The notes: generated by a model from the sequence alone, not told the origin. A DNA stretch of 27,691 bases from Clostridiaceae bacterium (GCA_016297585.1 JAEDGJ010000009.1:1-27691), one strand, 5' to 3'. Positions 5,948-13,845 are shown, counted from the first letter of the stretch. Numbers and translations are program-made.

Positions 5948-7636
5948 TTAGCCGCCGTAGTACTCGTTGACTTCGTCGGTGAGGGTCTGGCCGCCCTGGG
6001 CATACCACTGGGCAACGGCTTCGTCGAAGTAATCGACGGGCTGTACGCCGGTGATGATGTCGCTGGTCATGGTGGAGATCAGCGTGTTGAGGTCGGTAAT
6101 GTACTCGGCCTCGGAGGGCATGGTGAGCTGCTTGATGCTGATGTTGCCGGTGTAGTTGGCAACGGTCGCGTTCGCGAAGTCATACTGATACTTCTGCAGG
6201 CGCTGATAGTTGATCATGGACTGCCAGGGGCAGAAGCAGTTGGAGGAACCGATCGCGGAGGAAGCGGCGAGGGAGCTGTCGTAGGTCTCGCTCTCCTTCT
6301 TCCAGGACTCGGTCTGAACGACGACGCCGTTCTCGTCGAACTCCCAATGGACGCCTTCGATGCCGTTCTTGACCATCAGATAGAAATCATAGTCGGAAAC
6401 GCCGGCGTCGAGGATCTCGAAGATCTTCGCCATGACGTCGAGGTTGTCCTCAACCTGATAACCCATGACAAACTGGGAACCGGTGGTGCCGAGACCGGTG
6501 GGCATGGAGCCGACGCCGTCCTCAGTCTTCGGGACCTGCTTGGCAATCGTGTAGGAGCCTTCCGGATTCAGCTCCACGAAGGGCTGATAGTTCGCGCCGC
6601 CGGCATTGCCTTCATAGTACGGATAGTTCCAGTGGTAGTAGGAGCCGTGGCTGGTCATACCGATACGGCCGTTGAGGAAGCTGTGGGAGAGCGCCCAGTA
6701 ACCGCCGGTGTTTTCGCCGGTGATGTACTCGGGATCGAGCACGCCGTCGGCATACCACTTCGCGAACATCGCGAGGACTTCCTTCATCTCAGGCTGCACG
6801 TTGCCGTAGCCGATCGTGCCGTCGGGAAGCTTGCTCCAGGTGGCATCGCAGTAGCCGGAGAGGCCCCAGAAGGGCTTCATGCCGCTCTTGGACAGAGCAT
6901 AGGTGTCGTTCGTGCCGTTGCCGTCGGGATCGTCGTTCGCGAAGGCATAGAACAGATCGGTCCACTCGGCGATCGTCTCGGGCTCCTTCTCGATGCCGAC
7001 ATTGGCCATCCAGTCGTCACGGTAGACGATCGGAGCGGCGAAGGTGCCGTCGGTGTTGAGCTGCGGCAGGCCGTAGATGTCGCCGTTGATGCGGACAGCA
7101 TCCCACAGGTCGAAGTCGACCTTATCGGACCAGTGCGCGATCTCTTCATAGACGTTGGGAGCATATTCCTTCACCTGATCGAGGGTGAACTGGGCGAGCA
7201 TCTCCTGGTTGACCCACTCGTTGTAGATCGTGACGGAACGGGCGTGGAACGCATCCGGAACATCGTCGGAGGCGAAGAGCAGGCCCATCTGCTCGGCGTA
7301 GGTGGTGGATTCGATGTAGATCAGCTCGAAGTCGACATTGAAGCGCTCTTCAACAGCCAGCTTGATCGGCGCATCCTCATCGACGGCACCATACTCGGCG
7401 CCGACCCAGCGGATGTGAACCGCATCGGCGGAAGCGGGGGCGGTGGTGGCGGCGGTGGTGTCAGCCGCAGTGGTAGCGGCGGTGGTGTCAGCGGCGGTGG
7501 TGCCGGCAGCGGTGGTAGCAGCCGCAGTCGTCGCCGCGGTGGTGTTCGTGGAAGTGTCGCCGCTGCAGCCGACGAGGGTGATAACCAGCGCGGCAGCCAG
7601 AACAACAGCCAGAACACGGGCGAGCTTCTTGCTCAT
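5948..7636 (-). CDS. Second sugar-type solute-binding lipoprotein
   Basis: A 562-residue lipoprotein, last gene of the LplB-LplC-binding protein operon. The signal peptide MSKKLARVLAVVLAAALVITLVGC has a lipobox ending at Cys24. A Thr/Ala linker of eight TTAA units (about 32-66) leads to the binding domain, which begins HIRWVGAEYGAVDED. The middle contains patterns common to this family such as DVPDAFHARS, YGLPQLNTDG and DPDGNGTNDTYAL, a DxDxNG calcium-loop-like motif often seen in LipO-type proteins. The ATG has AAGGAGG nine bases upstream. It sits 40 bases after the LplC stop and before a strong terminator. It is a distant paralog of the lipoprotein at 328-2208 with the same architecture. 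Substrate is not evident. Confidence 0.93.
   Translation of the reverse strand: MSKKLARVLAVVLAAALVITLVGCSGDTSTNTTAATTAAATTAAGTTAADTTAATTAADTTAATTAPASADAVHIRWVGAEYGAVDEDAPIKLAVEERFNVDFELIYIESTTYAEQMGLLFASDDVPDAFHARSVTIYNEWVNQEMLAQFTLDQVKEYAPNVYEEIAHWSDKVDFDLWDAVRINGDIYGLPQLNTDGTFAAPIVYRDDWMANVGIEKEPETIAEWTDLFYAFANDDPDGNGTNDTYALSKSGMKPFWGLSGYCDATWSKLPDGTIGYGNVQPEMKEVLAMFAKWYADGVLDPEYITGENTGGYWALSHSFLNGRIGMTSHGSYYHWNYPYYEGNAGGANYQPFVELNPEGSYTIAKQVPKTEDGVGSMPTGLGTTGSQFVMGYQVEDNLDVMAKIFEILDAGVSDYDFYLMVKNGIEGVHWEFDENGVVVQTESWKKESETYDSSLAASSAIGSSNCFCPWQSMINYQRLQKYQYDFANATVANYTGNISIKQLTMPSEAEYITDLNTLISTMTSDIITGVQPVDYFDEAVAQWYAQGGQTLTDEVNEYYGG
7439..7543 (-). repeat. TTAA-codon minisatellite in the second lipoprotein
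   Basis: Residues 32-66 consist of eight Thr-Thr-Ala-Ala units, some followed by Ala, Gly or Asp. At DNA level the unit is 12-15 bases and varies mostly in third positions. Such tracts can lengthen or shorten by slippage, changing tether length without breaking the frame because units are multiples of three. Confidence 0.8.
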
Positions 7637-7676
7637 GGGGTGTGTCCTCCTTAGAATGAATTGTTTTTGGCAAAGA

Positions 7677-8567
7677 TCAGCCCTTCAGGGAGCCGACCAT
7701 AATACCCTTCATGAAGTACTTCTGGATGAACGGATAGACGCACATAATCGGGACGGTCGCAACGACGATCGCGGTGTTCTTGATGATCGTCGGGGTCATG
7801 ACATACTCGGAGGAGTCCATGGTGCCGGCGCCGCCGGATTCCATGTACTGGGACGAGCCTTCGATGACCATGCGGCGCAGCAGGAGCTGCAGAACCATCA
7901 TATTATCGGAGGAGGTGTAGATCATGGCGTCGAACCAGGCGTTCCAGTGACCGACGGCGTACCACAGGGAGACCGTCGCGATAATCGGAACGGAAATCGG
8001 CAGGATGATCTGCAGCAGCACGCGCAGCTCGGAGGCGCCGTCGATACGGGCGGACTCTTCGATGTCGGCGGGGAGGGACTGGAAGTAGTTGCGGACGATG
8101 ATCATGTTGTAGGTGCCGATCGCGCCCGGGAGAATCAGCGCCCAGAAGGAGCCGACCAGACCGAGGGACTTCATCAGCAGGTAGGAAGGGATCAGACCGC
8201 CGGAGAAGAACATCGTAAAGACGATGATGCCCGTCCAGACGTTGCGCAGCGGCAGATACTTCTTGGAAAGCGGATAGGCGACCAGGCAGGAGAGGAAGAC
8301 GTTGACTGCGGTACCGACGACGGTACGGACAATCGTGTTCCGGTAGGCGACGAGAAGGTAGGAGTTCCTTAAGACCTTGCGGTAGCCTTCCCAGGTGGGA
8401 TTGAACGTCCAGAGGTGCAGGCTGTAGGCGTTGGCCTCACCTGCGGGGCTGATCGAGGTGATAAAGACGTTCCAGAACGGATAGATCGTACAGATGGCCA
8501 GCAGGATCATGAAGAGAATATTCGCAACGTTGAAAATCTGCTCGCCGATGGATCGCTTTTGAACCAT
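7677..8567 (-). CDS. LplC-type sugar ABC transporter permease
   Basis: A 296-residue CUT1 inner-membrane permease with about six membrane segments. The first (about 15-37) follows a short cytosolic end, MVQKRSIGEQ. The EAA loop that docks with the ATPase is at 170-190 (EESARIDGASE then LPISVP). The C-terminus VYPFIQKYFMKGIMVGSLKG is the characteristic ending of MalG/LplC-type permeases. It is the middle gene of the operon, 57 bases after the LplB-type permease and 40 before the lipoprotein. The ATG is preceded by GGAGATGAG, an average ribosome site. No ATPase is encoded nearby; relatives use one shared MsmX-type ATPase. Confidence 0.95.
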   Translation of the reverse strand: MVQKRSIGEQIFNVANILFMILLAICTIYPFWNVFITSISPAGEANAYSLHLWTFNPTWEGYRKVLRNSYLLVAYRNTIVRTVVGTAVNVFLSCLVAYPLSKKYLPLRNVWTGIIVFTMFFSGGLIPSYLLMKSLGLVGSFWALILPGAIGTYNMIIVRNYFQSLPADIEESARIDGASELRVLLQIILPISVPIIATVSLWYAVGHWNAWFDAMIYTSSDNMMVLQLLLRRMVIEGSSQYMESGGAGTMDSSEYVMTPTIIKNTAIVVATVPIMCVYPFIQKYFMKGIMVGSLKG

Positions 8568-8624
8568 GTATGCTCATCTCCAATCGAAATAATCAAAAAC
8601 TCATGGGCGGCGAAGTGCGGGAAA

Positions 8625-9566
8625 TTACCAAATACCGTAATCGCTGAACTTCGAGGTGATAAAGTTGGTCAGCAGGATGATGCCGAAGGAAATAACGTTC
8701 TTGAACAGACCGACAGCCGTCGTATAGCTGTACTTCATTTCGACAAGGCCCTGACGATAAGTGTAAGTACTGATAACGTCGCCGACACGGTAGACCGTTT
8801 CGTTATAGAGATTGAAGATCTGGTCGAAGTCGTCATTGATGATGGAGCCGGAGTTCATGATGAACATGATGGCGATGATGGGCGCGAGGGCGGGAAGCGT
8901 AATGTTGATGGTCTGTCTCCAGCGGTTCGCACCGTCGATGGTCGCGGCCTCGTACAGCTCGGGGTTGATGCTGGACATCGTCGCGAGGTAGATGATGCTG
9001 CCCCAGCCGAAGCCCTTCCAGACCGACAGGATGACCATCGTCGAACGGAACCAGCGGATATCGCCGAGGAAGTAGATCGGTGTGCCGCCGAACATCTTAA
9101 TGATGTAGTTCACGGCGCCGGTGGACGGGGAGAGGATCTGCATGAAGATACCGCCGAGGATGACCCAGGAAAGGAAGTGCGGCAGGTAGGAGACCGTCTG
9201 AATGGTTTTCTTGAACCATTTGCCGTCGAGTTCGTTTAACAGCAGCGCGAAGATGATCGGCGCGGGGAAGCCGGCGATCAGCTTATAGAGACTGATCAGG
9301 AGCGTGTTCCGGAAAACGATCAGGAAGTTCTGACCGGAGAACATCTTGCGGAACCATTCCAGACCAACCCATTCGCTGCCCCAGATGCCTCTGCGGAACT
9401 TGTAGTCCTTAAACGCAATCTGGATACCGTACATCGGACCGTAGCAGAAAATCGCGTAATAGACAAGTCCGACAAGAAGCATGAGCATGAGCGCTCTGTG
9501 TTTCCAAATCCGTTTCCAGATGGAAACCTTTGGAATACCTAATGTGTTTTTGCCTGCCTGAGACAT
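8625..9566 (-). CDS. LplB-type sugar ABC transporter permease
   Basis: A 313-residue CUT1 permease, first gene of the operon and partner of the LplC-type protein. After MSQAGKNTLGIPKVSIWKRI, membrane segments begin near residue 26. PMYGIQIAFKDYKFRRGIWGS (44-64) and the EAA loop YEAATIDGANRW with LPALAP (205-228) are family marks. The start at 9566 has a textbook AAGGAGG ribosome site. The open frame extends upstream to 9734 but that part is leader RNA with no family similarity. Transcription is expected from the perfect promoter at 9831-9859, giving a leader of about 260 bases. The truncated permease at 1-228 is a paralog. Confidence 0.95.
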   Translation of the reverse strand: MSQAGKNTLGIPKVSIWKRIWKHRALMLMLLVGLVYYAIFCYGPMYGIQIAFKDYKFRRGIWGSEWVGLEWFRKMFSGQNFLIVFRNTLLISLYKLIAGFPAPIIFALLLNELDGKWFKKTIQTVSYLPHFLSWVILGGIFMQILSPSTGAVNYIIKMFGGTPIYFLGDIRWFRSTMVILSVWKGFGWGSIIYLATMSSINPELYEAATIDGANRWRQTINITLPALAPIIAIMFIMNSGSIINDDFDQIFNLYNETVYRVGDVISTYTYRQGLVEMKYSYTTAVGLFKNVISFGIILLTNFITSKFSDYGIW

Positions 9567-9825
9567 TGCGCCTTCCTCCTTGTAGAGTATGGATTTATTT
9601 AATGGTTGCGGGGAAGCATTCAAAAAGCCGTTTTTGAGAAGATGGAGAGCATGTAGCGAGAGTGAAAGGAAGACTCTGTCGGGCTGACCGGAGACGGCGG
9701 ACGTACCGCCGGACGGAAGGGCGGCAAAAAACAAAGAATATGCCGAAAAACAAATGCCGGATAAGAGGGAATGAACGGAGAATATGAAACATTTCCTAAA
9801 AAAGAATGTTCATCAAAAAAGCCAT
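9567..9825 (-). other. Long 5' leader of the ABC operon
   Basis: About 260 bases separate the predicted transcription start from the first ATG. On the minus strand, the first part can form a bulged hairpin (ATGAACATT with AATGTTTCAT, about 9784-9813). CGGCGG-TACGT-CCGCCG and CAAAAA-CGGC-TTTTTG hairpins follow further on. No riboswitch class was recognised and no terminator with a U-tract is present. Small reading frames here lack ribosome sites. Its role is unknown. Confidence 0.4.
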
Positions 9826-9830
9826 TCAGC

Positions 9831-9859
9831 ATTATACCCATTAAATTTTCGTTTGTCAA
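9831..9859 (-). promoter_or_regulatory. Perfect consensus sigma-A promoter of the second ABC operon
   Basis: On the minus strand TTGACA (9854-9859), 17 bases, TATAAT (9831-9836): both hexamers match consensus exactly. Such a strong core promoter usually needs repression or attenuation to be controlled. Confidence 0.9.
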
Positions 9860-9873
9860 CCGGCGAGCCTTGT

Positions 9874-9908
9874 ACAATCTTATCAAAAGTAGGACAATCT
9901 TTCAAAAA
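9874..9908 (-). promoter_or_regulatory. Period-20 direct repeat upstream of the promoter: candidate regulator site
   Basis: ACAATCTTATCAAAA (9874-9888) and ACAATCTTTCAAAAA (9894-9908) match at 12 of 15 positions and are exactly 20 bases apart. They lie 15 bases upstream of the -35 box. Two-turn direct repeats in this position fit an AraC/YesN-type activator. A second weaker promoter, TTGAAA-17-TAAGAT, overlaps the same bases on the minus strand and is an alternative explanation. Confidence 0.45.
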
Positions 9909-10384
9909 CTTGTCTTTGGAAGAAAAAACCTGAGAGTTTATGTCATACCAAGTCGGAATGCACGCGAAAAAATTGCAAATACGATTCTTTTCTTGACTTT
10001 TTCGACAAACGGAAGAGACGCGGAGGAAGGGGAGGAGGAGCACCGGAACGGCACCGTATCTGCCGGCGGCGTCCGAAAACCGCGCGGAACCGGGGCTATA
10101 ACATTTGACTTAATATCTGCGCCGGAAGGGAGCCTGCACGGCAGAGGCCGGAGGCACCGCCCGGCGCCAAAAGCGCGGACACGGGTTTGCCGCATGACGT
10201 TTCAAAGAAAGCGCGCAAAGGAGATCTTTGGGCGAAAAAGAAGACAAACGCCGCTCGGATTCCGAAAGCCGCCGGGTCCCGGAAAACATGTTTTTGCAGG
10301 CAGTACAGTCCGGTTCTGACGAACGGATGACAAAACCAATACCAAAATGTTAAGAAATGTGGAGCTTGTATTTAACATTACGAT

Positions 10385-10413
10385 ATTATATCACAAGATT
10401 TTAGAAATGTCCA
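10385..10413 (-). promoter_or_regulatory. Orphan sigma-A-like promoter pointing into the gene-poor region
   Basis: On the minus strand TGGACA (10408-10413), 17 bases, TATAAT (10385-10390). An 8-base inverted repeat (10346-10353 with 10372-10379) lies at the expected start of the transcript. No reading frame follows for 800 bases until the ABC operon, so it either makes an RNA or a very long leader. Confidence 0.6.
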
Positions 10414-10670
10414 CCGGGTTTTCCTGAGATAATTGACTATTCCTGCTGAATTAATTCCCGTTTTCGCTGAACTTTTCGTTCAAAGAGGATGAAAATGGAA
10501 AACCGTCGAAAATCCGCGGCGAAAACGATTTTTTGCGGATGCGGCCGCGCAGCAGAACCGCGGTTCCGATGAAAAGCGGAAAGCGGTTGTTAAAACGGAC
10601 ATACAAAAGAAGACCGGGTGTTTTTGACGAATATGCTGAACGCGCCAATAGAAAAGTGACGTTCCAACCG

Positions 10671-10692
10671 GAAGCCCGTGACGGGCTTTTTC
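10671..10692 (+). terminator. Small terminator-like hairpin
   Basis: AGCCCG-TGA-CGGGCT (10673-10687) followed by TTTTTC forms a tight six-pair hairpin with U-tract on the plus strand. No gene precedes it on that strand, so it could end a small transcript or act as insulation ahead of the promoter at 10747. Confidence 0.5.
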
Positions 10693-10746
10693 GGAAGGAA
10701 CCGCATAGGCGGGCGGCGATTTTTTGTGCTCTTTTGACGCGGCGTG

Positions 10747-10776
10747 TTGACTTTTGCCGCTCCGGTATTGTATAAT
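10747..10776 (+). promoter_or_regulatory. Sigma-A promoter of the oxidoreductase gene
   Basis: TTGACT (10747-10752), 18 bases, TATAAT (10771-10776). The expected start is near 10783, with a leader of about 50 bases before the ATG at 10836. Confidence 0.85.
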
Positions 10777-10835
10777 ACGGACAGGATGGGACGGAAAGCG
10801 TCCCTGAAGCTGAAATAAGGAAAGGATGTATCCCC

Positions 10836-11834
10836 ATGGAAAAGCTTCGTTTGGGCTTGATCGGCTGCGGCGGCAGAGCCGGCGCGCATATGAATTCGTT
10901 TTTACAGATGGACGACGTCGCCGTCGTAGCGGTCGCCGATCCGCGCGAGGATCGCCGGAATGCCGCGGCCGCCAAGTTCGGCTGCACCCGCATCTATACG
11001 GATCACCGCGATCTGTACGCGCATGAGAACCGCTCCACGCTCGATGCCGTCGTCATCGCCATCGAGCCGACCGCCCACATCGGCGTGGAGGAGACGGCGA
11101 TCGACCTCGGACTGCCGTTCATCGTCGAAAAGCCGATGGCGATGGACATCCGGCAGGCGGAAGCCATCGCCCGCCGTGTCGAGGAGACGGGGCTGATCAC
11201 CTCCGTCGGCTTCCAGGACCGCTATCTCGACCTGATCGACATCATTAAGGAAGAGCTGCCCCGGCATAAGGCCGGCGGACTGGTCTACGGCGCGTGGGTC
11301 GGCGGCATCCCCGGCGTGTGGTGGTGGCAGAAGAAGTCCACCTGCGGCGGTCAGCTCGTGGAGCAGAACATCCACCTGCTCGACGGCCTGCGCTGGCTCT
11401 ACGGCGAGCCGCTGTCCGTGTACGCGACCTGCTCGCGCGGCATCGTGCGTCCCGGCATCGACGCGTCGGAGGAATATGACACCGACGACCACTCCACCGC
11501 CGTGCTGCGCTTCCCGAACAACGTCACCGCGACGCTCGTCAGCGGCTGCTACTCCCGCGGCGTCCGTCCCAACTGCGGCTACGTCATCACGCTCGACGAC
11601 ATGATCCTCGACTACCGCCTCCGCAACAACCTGATCATCCGCACCGCGCACGAGACGCGCGACATCGACCGTCAGGTCGACCAGACCTTCATCCTCGACC
11701 GCGTCTTCCTCGACGCCGTGCGCTCCGGAGACGGCTCCGCCATCCGTTCGCCCTATCCCGACGCGTACAAGACGCTCAAGCTCGGATTTGCCGCCAACGA
11801 GTCGATGGAATCGGGCCAGGTCATCTATTTCTGA
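10836..11834 (+). CDS. Gfo/Idh/MocA-family sugar oxidoreductase
   Basis: A 332-residue cytosolic NAD(P)-dependent dehydrogenase of the glucose-fructose oxidoreductase/inositol dehydrogenase family. The Rossmann fold starts at once (LRLGLIGCGGRAGAHM, 4-19), with VVAVADPRED ending the second strand. The catalytic Lys99 lies in the family motif EKPMA, and GGQLVEQNIHLLDGLRWL (about 171-188) carries the active-site His180. It oxidises or reduces a hydroxyl of a sugar or cyclitol; the substrate cannot be told. The ribosome site AAGGAAAGGA precedes the ATG. It has its own promoter and stands alone between the gene-poor region and rpsB. Length is typical of the family. Confidence 0.92.
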   Translation: MEKLRLGLIGCGGRAGAHMNSFLQMDDVAVVAVADPREDRRNAAAAKFGCTRIYTDHRDLYAHENRSTLDAVVIAIEPTAHIGVEETAIDLGLPFIVEKPMAMDIRQAEAIARRVEETGLITSVGFQDRYLDLIDIIKEELPRHKAGGLVYGAWVGGIPGVWWWQKKSTCGGQLVEQNIHLLDGLRWLYGEPLSVYATCSRGIVRPGIDASEEYDTDDHSTAVLRFPNNVTATLVSGCYSRGVRPNCGYVITLDDMILDYRLRNNLIIRTAHETRDIDRQVDQTFILDRVFLDAVRSGDGSAIRSPYPDAYKTLKLGFAANESMESGQVIYF

Positions 11835-11846
11835 CAGATTTTTGCT

Positions 11847-11887
11847 CCGCCGTTCGTCCCTGCGCCGCTGCGCCGGACGGACGGCGG
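11847..11887 (+). terminator. Strong hairpin after the oxidoreductase gene, no U-tract
   Basis: CCGCCGTTCGTCC (11847-11859) pairs with GGACGGACGGCGG (11875-11887), 13 pairs with one T-G, loop of 15. On the plus strand it is followed by seven A instead of T, so it is not a classic intrinsic terminator. It starts 13 bases after the stop codon, which suggests transcript-end stabilisation or Rho-assisted ending. Confidence 0.5.
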
Positions 11888-11939
11888 AAAAAAACGGCAA
11901 AATGACGGGAAATATGCGCTCGGTTTGTCGAAAATGCCC

Positions 11940-11968
11940 TTGTTTTTTACGGACAGATATGGTATACT
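11940..11968 (+). promoter_or_regulatory. Promoter of the rpsB-tsf operon
   Basis: TTGTTT (11940-11945), 17 bases, TATACT (11963-11968). The transcript would start near 11975, leaving about 140 bases of leader. Confidence 0.75.
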
Positions 11969-11989
11969 ACCCAAGTATGAAAATACACA

Positions 11990-12095
11990 CAGACGCTGTA
12001 TGCGCCTACGGTGCCGGAAGCCTTCGCGCTCCGGTCGGGCGCGCGCGGCCTTGCGTGCTGCCGGCGTCTGGAGGACGGGCTCATACGTCCGCATA
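11990..12095 (+). promoter_or_regulatory. Structured leader of rpsB, candidate S2 autoregulation site
   Basis: CAGACGC (11990-11996) pairs with GCGTCTG (12064-12070), closing a GC-rich domain. GGACG/CGTCC (12073-12077, 12086-12090) forms a second hairpin. TATGCG (11999-12004) can also pair with CGCATA (12090-12095), which would make a pseudoknot with the first stem or an alternative fold. Ribosomal protein S2 is known to control its own messenger in some bacteria; this leader was not matched to a known class. Confidence 0.4.
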
Positions 12096-12117
12096 ACCAA
12101 AAAGGAGGATATTCACC

Positions 12118-12867
12118 ATGGCAGTCGTATCCATGAAGCAGCTGCTGGAGGCCGGCGTCCACTTCGGACACCAGACCCGCCGCTGGAACCCGAAAATGGC
12201 TCCCTACATCTACACGGAGCGCAACGGCATCTATATCATCGACCTGCAGAAGACGGTCAAGAAGCTCGAAGAGGCTTATATGTTCGTCCGCGATACCGCC
12301 GCGGCCGGCGAGACCGTTCTGTTTGTCGGCACCAAGAAGCAGGCGCAGGACGCGATCCGCGAGGAAGCCGAGCGCGTCGGCATGTTCTATGTCAACGCCC
12401 GCTGGCTGGGCGGCATGCTCACCAACTTCAAGACCATGCGCCGCCGCGTCGACCGTCTCAACCAGCTCAAAAAGATGAGCGAGGACGGCACCTTCGATCT
12501 CCTTCCGAAGAAGGAAGTCATCAAGCTGCACGGCGAAATCGAAAAGCTGCAGAAGTATCTGGGCGGCGTCGTCGAGATGCGCAAGCTGCCGGGCGCGCTG
12601 TTCATCGTGGATCCGCGCAAGGAAAAGAACGCCATCTCCGAAGCCCGCAAGCTCGGTATCCCGATCGTTGCGATCGTCGACACCAACTGCGATCCGGATG
12701 AGGTCGACTATGTGATCCCGGGCAACGACGACGCGATCCGCGCGATCAAGCTGATCTCGCAGACGATGGCCAACGCGATTGTCGAAGGCCGTCAGGGCTC
12801 CGAGCTCGAGGCCGGCTCCGCCGAGAAGGCCGAAGCCGAGGAATCCGGCGAGCTGGAGAACGCATAA
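12118..12867 (+). CDS. rpsB: 30S ribosomal protein S2 (uS2)
   Basis: A 249-residue protein of the small ribosomal subunit, essential for translation initiation and for docking S1. Its N-terminus contains the S2 signature VHFGHQTRRWNPKMAPYI, with further hallmarks FVGTKKQAQ, RWLGGMLTNF, LPGALFIVDPRKE and VDTNCDPDEVDYVIPGNDDA. The C-terminal tail is acidic and rich in Glu/Ala, as often seen. The ribosome site AAAGGAGG precedes the ATG by ten bases or so. The gene is followed by tsf after 32 bases, the conserved rpsB-tsf order, with a structured leader upstream that may mediate feedback. Confidence 0.99.
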   Translation: MAVVSMKQLLEAGVHFGHQTRRWNPKMAPYIYTERNGIYIIDLQKTVKKLEEAYMFVRDTAAAGETVLFVGTKKQAQDAIREEAERVGMFYVNARWLGGMLTNFKTMRRRVDRLNQLKKMSEDGTFDLLPKKEVIKLHGEIEKLQKYLGGVVEMRKLPGALFIVDPRKEKNAISEARKLGIPIVAIVDTNCDPDEVDYVIPGNDDAIRAIKLISQTMANAIVEGRQGSELEAGSAEKAEAEESGELENA

Positions 12868-12899
12868 GGCGATTCGATTTTTGATGGAGGAGAACAACT

Positions 12900-13823
12900 A
12901 TGGCAATTACCGCTAAAGACGTACAGCATCTGCGCGAAATGACTGGCGTCGGCATGATGGAGTGCAAGAAGGCGCTGACTCAGGCCGAAGGCGATTTTGA
13001 TAAGGCGATCGAATTCCTGCGTGAAAAGGGTCTGGCCGCTGCGAAGAAGAAGGCCGGCCGCATCGCCGCCGAGGGTATCATCCACACCGCGATCTGCGAG
13101 AGCTGCGGCGACGCCGTCATCCTCGAGGTCAACTCCGAGACCGACTTCGTCGCGATGAGCGACAAGTTCAAGAGCTTCGTCGCGGATGTCGCGAAGGTCA
13201 TCCTGAAGACCAAGCCCGTAAGCGTCGAAGACCTGCTCACGAAGCCCTACGACGACCAGCTCGACGTCGCCGCCGCGCTGCAGGAGAAGGTTCTCGTCAT
13301 CGGTGAAAACCTGAAGATCCGCCGCTTTGAAATCGTCAAGGGCGGAGACGATGTCCTGAATGTCGGCTATGTCCACATGGGCGGCAAGATCGGCGTCCTC
13401 GTTTCCCTGAAGGTCGATCCGGCCATCCGCGGCAACGAAACCGTTACCGAGCTCGGCCGCGACATCGCGATGCAGATCTGCGCGATGAGCCCGCAGTACC
13501 TCAACCGCGAAGCGGTGCCGGAGGATGTCCTCGCCAAGGAGCGCGAGATCCTGATGGCGCAGACCCTCGAAGAGGGCAAGCCCGAGAAGGTCGCTGCCCG
13601 CATCGTCGACGGCCGTATCGGCAAGTTCTATCAGGAAAACTGCCTCGTCGATCAGGCGTATGTCAAGGACAACAAGCTCTCGATCGCCCAGCACGTCGCC
13701 GCGGTCGCCAAGGAAGTCGGCGGCAGCATCGAGATCGCGTCCTTCTTCCGCTTTGAGAAGGGCGAAGGTCTTGCCAAGCGCGAGGAGAATTTCGCCGAGG
13801 AGATCGCGAAGCTCGCGAAGTAA
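12900..13823 (+). CDS. tsf: Elongation factor Ts
   Basis: A 307-residue guanine-nucleotide exchange factor that recharges EF-Tu. The N-terminal UBA-like module (MAITAKDVQHLREMTGVGMMECKKAL) is followed by the core domain with the TDFV motif at 81-84, whose Asp82-Phe83 pair inserts into EF-Tu. The dimerisation region and C-terminal module (KFYQENCLVDQAYVKD) complete the protein. The ATG has GGAGG nine bases upstream. It is the second and last gene of the operon: a strong terminator follows within 25 bases. The usual downstream neighbours pyrH and frr are not here. Confidence 0.99.
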   Translation: MAITAKDVQHLREMTGVGMMECKKALTQAEGDFDKAIEFLREKGLAAAKKKAGRIAAEGIIHTAICESCGDAVILEVNSETDFVAMSDKFKSFVADVAKVILKTKPVSVEDLLTKPYDDQLDVAAALQEKVLVIGENLKIRRFEIVKGGDDVLNVGYVHMGGKIGVLVSLKVDPAIRGNETVTELGRDIAMQICAMSPQYLNREAVPEDVLAKEREILMAQTLEEGKPEKVAARIVDGRIGKFYQENCLVDQAYVKDNKLSIAQHVAAVAKEVGGSIEIASFFRFEKGEGLAKREENFAEEIAKLAK

Positions 13824-13845
13824 GAAAAGTCGCAATAAAAACAGC

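Larger units (their letters stand above)
9910..10740. other. Gene-poor intergenic region, about 0.8 kb
   Basis: No reading frame here has a ribosome site, family motif or plausible composition; the open frames run through promoters and A/T-rich tracts. Composition alternates between GC-rich blocks and A/T-rich blocks (for example 10330-10450). What can be seen is a minus-strand promoter at 10385-10413, an inverted repeat AATGTTAA/TTAACATT at 10346-10353 and 10372-10379, and a small hairpin at 10671-10692. An unrecognised small RNA or a decayed gene is possible. Confidence 0.5.

Noticed and set aside
9595..9792. A 65-residue minus-strand frame in the ABC operon leader as a leader peptide
   Set aside because: The AGGAA is too close to the ATG and the composition is not protein-like; kept only as part of the leader.
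9771..10319. A 182-residue plus-strand open frame in the gene-poor region
   Set aside because: It runs over the ABC operon promoter and the repeat, has no ribosome site and shows no family motif.
10569..10775. A small basic protein (MKSGKRLLKRTYKRR...) on the plus strand
   Set aside because: No ribosome site, crosses a terminator-like hairpin, and ends inside the oxidoreductase promoter.
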